16,238 nucleotides of DNA from Anaerolineae bacterium (lineage in GTDB: Bacteria > Chloroflexota > Anaerolineae > E26-bin7). Positions within the stretch are counted from its first letter, which is position 1; every line of letters begins with the position of its first letter. Shown here piece after piece: positions 12,685 through 16,238 of this stretch. The stretch covers positions 3,351 to 19,588 of the forward strand of contig JAOZOT010000023.1 of the NCBI GenBank assembly GCA_029933115.1. Direction: 5' to 3'. A model generated the notes under the pieces. That model did not search any database, was not told the origin of the DNA, and was given only the letters and a program-made list of their open reading frames with translations. Made by a program: the position numbers and the translations under genes.

Positions 12685-14379
12685 ATGGAGAACAAAACAC
12701 GTTTTGCTATCGCTCTTTTTGCTATCTGTGTACTGAGTTTTGCTTTGCTGGCCTGCGAGTTCAGCATTGGAGGGGGAGGCGAGCCTAGCATCGAGGCGGC
12801 AGTGATGGCCAGAAGCCTTGACGCCAATTACGAGCCCGTTGAGGCGACCAATGTTTTTGGCCCAACGGACGTCTTCTACTGCTCGGTGAAAGTCACCGAT
12901 CTGGAGAAGGGCTCAGAAGTCACAGCCAAGTGGTTCTTTGGCAACGAGTTTCTGGGCGAGTACACTTACACAGCCGAGGCTGGGGGGTCTGGTTACATCG
13001 GCTTCAACCTCTCGCCCGCTGAGGCGTGGCTGGCGGGGAGCTACAGAGTGGATATCTACCTGAACGGCAACTTGGCTCAAAGTGCGGCCTTCTCGGTAGC
13101 CGGAGTTGAGGCGCCTCCTACCCCCACCATGCCGGTGGTTGAGGTGCCGACGCCAACTGAGCCACCACCGGTCATGGCGACACCAACCCAGATTGACCTG
13201 GGAGCCCTGACCGGGGGCGAGAAGCCATCTTTCAGCAATCTCTTCTTTGCCGCCGGAGTTACCGATGACAACAAGCCCATTGGTGTCGCTACCGAGTTCC
13301 CCGGCGGGACCACTATTGTCTATGCTTTCGTTACTTATGAAGGGATGTCCGACGGAGCACAGTGCGAATCGATCTGGTACCTGGACGGTGAAAGGGCCTT
13401 GGAAAAGAGCTTCGACTGGTCTTTGGGCGAGAGCGGGGCGACCTGGGTGACTAACGTTTATAATGACAATGGGTTGAGCGCCGGTCGCTACGACTGGGAG
13501 TTGTACGTTGAAGGAGAGTTGGTCGTGACGGGCGGCTTTGTCGTGGAGAAGACAGCCGCTCCCACTCCCAGACCTCCCGCAGCGGCTGCGCTGCGAGGCA
13601 CGGTTGCTTTTGCCCGCTGGGACCCTGCAACCAAAAGGTATCAGATTTGGATCATGAACGCCGACGGCAGCGGTCAAAAGATGCTCTCCGACTTTGCCAG
13701 TGAGCCTTCATTCTCGCCGGACGGCAAGCGCATAGCCTTTTACGCCTGGGAAGGTACAGAGGGAGGCAACGGTCTCTGGATTATGAACGCCGACGGCAAA
13801 GGGCGTGAGGTGAAACGAAATGACGCAAACGTGCGCTTCCCGCGCTGGTCCCCAGACAATAGGTACATTGCCTTTTGGACGCACAGAGTGCAACTCTACA
13901 ACCTAAAGGATACCAGTGTCCACGAAGTCGTGGACGGTGAGCACCCTACCTGGTCGCCCGATGGTCAACGTCTGGCTGTGAAAAGCTGCGCCACAGGCGG
14001 AGGCGGATGCGGCCTGTACATCGTTGGTGTAGACGGCAGTGGCAAGACGCCACTGACTGATAACGCCGAAGATGGAATCCCCGCCTGGTCTCCTGATGGA
14101 CGCAAGATCGCTTTCATCTGCAAAGCAAAGGGGGACACCTTTGACATCTGTGTCATCAATACCGACGGATCGGGCCGTCGGAACTTGACCGGCGATAACC
14201 CCGGGCACGACGTCAACCCGGCTTGGTTGCCTGATGGGAGCGGCATTATGTTCTACTCGGTCCGAGAGGGCAAGTGGGGCATCTACGTGATGAACGCCGA
14301 TGGCAGTGGAGTTAAAAAGATCATAGATGCCGATGCCGGTCCTGACTGGGGCCGAAGCCAGATTTCAATTACCCCCTAG
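12685..14379 (+). CDS. Lipoprotein with Ig-like modules and WD40-like (TolB-type) beta-propeller
   Basis: Surface-anchored lipoprotein, 564 aa. Residues 1-23 form a signal peptide with basic N-terminus, hydrophobic core and lipobox LLAC (Cys24). The start is ATG at 12685 because AGGAGGAGG lies 4 nt upstream; the in-frame ATG at 12652 has no such site and would precede the signal peptide. Residues about 33-138 and 190-300 are two similar beta-sandwich modules (both end in ...G-S/R-Y-D-x-Y/E-L-Y-x-x-G... strands, e.g. AGSYRVDIYLNGNL and AGRYDWELYVEGEL). They are joined by Pro/Thr-rich linkers (about 142-170 and 302-312). From about 317 to the end are five to six PD40/WD40-like blades with the repeated motif W-I-M-N-A-D-G-S-G and SPDGKRIAF, as in the TolB C-terminal propeller. 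It likely binds a ligand or protein partner at the cell surface. The specific role is unknown. Confidence 0.88.
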   Translation: MENKTRFAIALFAICVLSFALLACEFSIGGGGEPSIEAAVMARSLDANYEPVEATNVFGPTDVFYCSVKVTDLEKGSEVTAKWFFGNEFLGEYTYTAEAGGSGYIGFNLSPAEAWLAGSYRVDIYLNGNLAQSAAFSVAGVEAPPTPTMPVVEVPTPTEPPPVMATPTQIDLGALTGGEKPSFSNLFFAAGVTDDNKPIGVATEFPGGTTIVYAFVTYEGMSDGAQCESIWYLDGERALEKSFDWSLGESGATWVTNVYNDNGLSAGRYDWELYVEGELVVTGGFVVEKTAAPTPRPPAAAALRGTVAFARWDPATKRYQIWIMNADGSGQKMLSDFASEPSFSPDGKRIAFYAWEGTEGGNGLWIMNADGKGREVKRNDANVRFPRWSPDNRYIAFWTHRVQLYNLKDTSVHEVVDGEHPTWSPDGQRLAVKSCATGGGGCGLYIVGVDGSGKTPLTDNAEDGIPAWSPDGRKIAFICKAKGDTFDICVINTDGSGRRNLTGDNPGHDVNPAWLPDGSGIMFYSVREGKWGIYVMNADGSGVKKIIDADAGPDWGRSQISITP

Positions 14380-14420
14380 ATTTGCCGGATAGCTACAGGG
14401 TTGAGGGAGGCTGGGGATGA

Positions 14421-14450
14421 GACCTGACAGGTTTGCAAACCTGTCAGGTC
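14421..14450. repeat. Perfect 30-bp palindrome
   Basis: The 30 bases are identical to their reverse complement: half-site GACCTGACAGGTTTG, then its complement. It lies 41 bp past the lipoprotein stop and 18 bp before the mtaB start. It may be a REP-type interspersed repeat, an RNA hairpin ending the lipoprotein transcript (only a weak TGGTTATATA follows), or a dimeric protein binding site. There is no loop, so the RNA hairpin would need to open at the centre. Confidence 0.75.
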
Positions 14451-14468
14451 TGGTTATATATGGGAATG

Positions 14469-15776
14469 ATGAAAGTCTATTTGCAGTCCCTTGGTTGCAA
14501 ACTGAATCAGAGCGAACTGGAGTCGCTGGCCTGTCAGTTTGTGCAGGCCGGCCACATCGTGGTTGACGCCGCGGAGGAGGCTGACCTCTGTGTGCTCAAT
14601 ACCTGCGCTGTGACTCACACTGCTGCTGGCAAGTCACGTCAGGCCATCCGCCGTCTGAGGCGGGCTAATTCCGATGCCCGCCTTGCCGTGACAGGCTGTT
14701 ACGCTCAGATATGGCCACAGGAGATCCAAGAGTTGGGGGCTGTTGACCTGGTCATCGGCAACGAGGACAAAGAGCGTCTGGTGGAGCGAGTGGAACAAGA
14801 GTTGGGAATCCAAAGTTCGGGGCGGGCTTGTGGCTCGTTTCCTGGTTCCCAGTTCCCTACCCCCCGGGCCCGTACCCGGGCCTTTGTCAAGATCCAGGAC
14901 GGGTGCGACAATCACTGTACCTATTGTATTATTAGGGTGGCGCGGGGAAGACAGCGCAGCCGGCCTCAGAAGGACATACTGGCGGAGATAAAGGCGCGGG
15001 TGGCGGCCGGCTATCGAGAGGTGGTTCTGACCGGTGTCCACATCGGAGCTTATGGCCGTGACGGTGGACGCCGAGGAGACGAGAACCTGTGGACGTTGGT
15101 GAAAACCATTTTGGCACGCACCAGCGTGCGCCGTTTACGCCTCTCGTCCATCGAACCGTGGGACCTGGACCCGGCCTGTTTACGGCTGTGGGAGGATTCC
15201 CGTCTGTGCCGCCACTTGCACCTGCCCTTGCAGAGCGGTTGCGATGCCACTTTACAGCGCATGGGCCGGGGCTACACGACGGGCCAGTTCGCGGCACTGG
15301 TTGAGACGGTCAGAGAAGCCATCCCCGATGTGGCCATCACCACAGACATTATTGTCGGCTTCCCCGGCGAGTCTGAGGCCGAATTCAACGAAAGCTTGCG
15401 CTTCGTTGAGGCTATGCGCTTTGCCAGAACCCACGTTTTCAAATTCTCAGCCCGTCCAGGCACACCGGCCGCGACGATGCCCGATCAAGTTCCCCCTCCC
15501 GTCAAAAAAGCCCGCAGCCGGATTATGGCGGAAGTAGGCCGCCACAGCGCAGAGGCCTTCCAACGGGCCTTCGTGGGACGCACGATGGAAGTCCTGTGGG
15601 AAGGATGGGCGAGAGATACCGACCTGGGGCAGAAGGTCTTTTGGAGCGGGCTGACCGATAATTACCTGCGGATCAAGACCCAAGGGGCAAAAAGTCTGTG
15701 CAACGCCATCACCAGGACCAAGCTGGTTGCCTTGTCTGGGGATGGGATGTGGGGAGAAGTTTGCGAGGAGGGATGA
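14469..15776 (+). CDS. mtaB: tRNA (t6A37-C2) methylthiotransferase MtaB
   Basis: Radical-SAM enzyme that adds a methylthio group to C2 of N6-threonylcarbamoyladenosine at position 37 of ANN-decoding tRNAs. It is cytoplasmic, with two [4Fe-4S] clusters. The N-terminal MTTase domain carries Cys10 (SLGCKLNQ), Cys46 (NTCAVTHTA) and Cys77 (TGCYAQ). The radical-SAM motif is Cys146-x3-Cys150-x2-Cys153 (DGCDNHCTYC). A C-terminal TRAM-type tRNA-binding domain follows (from VGRTMEVLWEG). SLGCKLNQSE and the short length (435 aa) favour MtaB over MiaB or RimO. The start is ATG at 14469 because family members begin MKVYLQSLGCK; ATG 14466 and 14460 and TTG 14433 are in frame but less likely, and the Shine-Dalgarno is weak (GGGA). 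The linker between MTTase and SAM domains (about 115-135) is poor in conserved residues and looks repeat-derived. The gene overlaps the HIT gene by one base. Confidence 0.92.
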   Translation: MKVYLQSLGCKLNQSELESLACQFVQAGHIVVDAAEEADLCVLNTCAVTHTAAGKSRQAIRRLRRANSDARLAVTGCYAQIWPQEIQELGAVDLVIGNEDKERLVERVEQELGIQSSGRACGSFPGSQFPTPRARTRAFVKIQDGCDNHCTYCIIRVARGRQRSRPQKDILAEIKARVAAGYREVVLTGVHIGAYGRDGGRRGDENLWTLVKTILARTSVRRLRLSSIEPWDLDPACLRLWEDSRLCRHLHLPLQSGCDATLQRMGRGYTTGQFAALVETVREAIPDVAITTDIIVGFPGESEAEFNESLRFVEAMRFARTHVFKFSARPGTPAATMPDQVPPPVKKARSRIMAEVGRHSAEAFQRAFVGRTMEVLWEGWARDTDLGQKVFWSGLTDNYLRIKTQGAKSLCNAITRTKLVALSGDGMWGEVCEEG

Positions 15777-16102
15777 TGTGCGTCTTCTGTCGGATTGTGA
15801 AGGGTGAAACCACCAGCGAGATCGTCTATCAAGACGAAGAGGTGACGGCTTTTCGCGATATAAATCCCAAGGCTCCCACCCATATCCTGGTGGTGCCCAA
15901 CAAACATATCCGCTCGTTGGCCTACGTTGAGCCCGAGGATACGCTCCTGCTAGGGCGTTTGTTACAAGTAGCCAAGGCTTTGGCTGACCAGGAGGGCATT
16001 GGGCGCACCGGCTATCGGCTGATAATGAACTGTGGCTATGGCGCCGGACAGATAGTCCATCATCTGCACTTGCACCTTTTGGGGGGGTGGGACATGGGCT
16101 GA
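15776..16102 (+). CDS. HIT-family (HINT-like) nucleotide hydrolase
   Basis: Small cytoplasmic histidine-triad protein, 108 aa, related to HINT purine-nucleoside phosphoramidases. Features: N-terminal CVFCRIVKGE (zinc-type Cys pair), VVPNKHI, and the C-terminal triad HHLHLHLLGG (His-x-His-x-His), with the central His as nucleophile. The start is ATG at 15776, whose first base is the last base of the mtaB TGA stop. GAGGAGGG is 3-5 nt upstream of it and too close to the alternative ATG at 15773. The overlap implies translational coupling with mtaB. The C-terminus (GWDMG) is that of HINT-type proteins. The substrate is not predictable beyond purine nucleotide conjugates. Confidence 0.9.
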   Translation: MCVFCRIVKGETTSEIVYQDEEVTAFRDINPKAPTHILVVPNKHIRSLAYVEPEDTLLLGRLLQVAKALADQEGIGRTGYRLIMNCGYGAGQIVHHLHLHLLGGWDMG

Positions 16103-16156
16103 GCGCACCTGTGACCGCCACTTTAGGAAAGCCCTCTGAGAGCCGGAGCCGGCGAT

Positions 16157-16186
16157 TTGACAGTGAGTCTCTCTATGGGTTATAAT
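16157..16186 (+). promoter_or_regulatory. Consensus sigma-70-type promoter
   Basis: TTGACA (16157-16162), 18-bp spacer, TATAAT (16181-16186). Both boxes are perfect. The predicted start is near 16193, about 18 nt ahead of the ATG at 16211. It is the strongest promoter in the window and drives the gene that leaves the window. Confidence 0.8.
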
Positions 16187-16210
16187 GTTAATAAAATGAT
16201 TGGAGTGACG

Positions 16211-16238
16211 ATGAGTCTTAAAGACAAACTAATCGAGG
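16211..16238 (+). CDS. Start of probable GatB/YqeY-domain protein (partial)
   Basis: Only the first nine codons are present (MSLKDKLIE); the gene runs off the edge. A GGAG Shine-Dalgarno (16202-16205) lies 5 nt before the ATG. The N-terminus MSLK-x-K-L-x-E is typical of small GatB/YqeY-domain proteins, and such genes often lie near HIT-family genes. Nine residues cannot prove it. Confidence 0.4.

Noticed and set aside
1..16238. CRISPR array, tRNA genes, transposase or integrase genes
   Set aside because: No regularly spaced direct repeats, no tRNA-like cloverleaf and no DDE or tyrosine-recombinase motifs were noticed on either strand.

Overview
The window looks like a chromosomal segment of a free-living, probably uncultured Chloroflexota-type bacterium (Anaerolineae-like). 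The basis is circumstantial: long soluble multi-GAF histidine kinases, a NACHT ATPase fused to a formylglycine-generating-enzyme-like (FGE-like) domain, an AIM24/TIGR00266 protein, a WD40-like lipoprotein, an mtaB-HIT-YqeY-like run, and many short palindromic interspersed repeats. No phage structural genes, transposases, rRNA, tRNA or CRISPR array were seen.

Layout, minus-strand block (96-12317): two paralogous soluble sensor kinases (96-2627 and 2801-5842); a bidirectional terminator (5937-5990); a short non-coding zone with a 60-bp palindromic repeat, a structured spacer and a 120-bp template repeat (6275-6394); a 1064-residue NACHT/FGE-like protein (6558-9752) whose 3' end carries the matching variable repeat (6583-6702); histidine ammonia-lyase hutH (9802-11370); and an AIM24-family protein (11637-12317). 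Plus-strand block (12685-16238): a TolB/WD40-like lipoprotein, the tRNA methylthiotransferase mtaB, a HIT-family hydrolase overlapping the mtaB stop by one base, and the first codons of a probable GatB/YqeY-domain protein. Divergent sigma-70-like promoters separate the two blocks.

The main discovery is a diversity-generating retroelement (DGR) TR/VR pair. The two 120-bp copies differ at 17 positions, and 16 of these are adenines of the template on the coding strand (28 adenines in total). Only 1 of 92 non-adenine positions differs. The template is rich in AAC/AAT codons, and no adenine substitution in it can create a stop codon. The variable repeat encodes the C-terminal end of the FGE-like (C-type-lectin-fold) domain of a NACHT ATPase. 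The product is therefore best read as an NLR-like sensor with a hypermutable recognition surface. No reverse transcriptase or Avd gene is in the window, so the mutagenesis machinery must be outside it, act in trans from elsewhere, or be lost. An 11-bp/4-nt hairpin past the variable repeat and a structured spacer past the template match accessory elements known from other DGRs.

The other genes are ordinary housekeeping or signalling genes with no visible functional link to the DGR.
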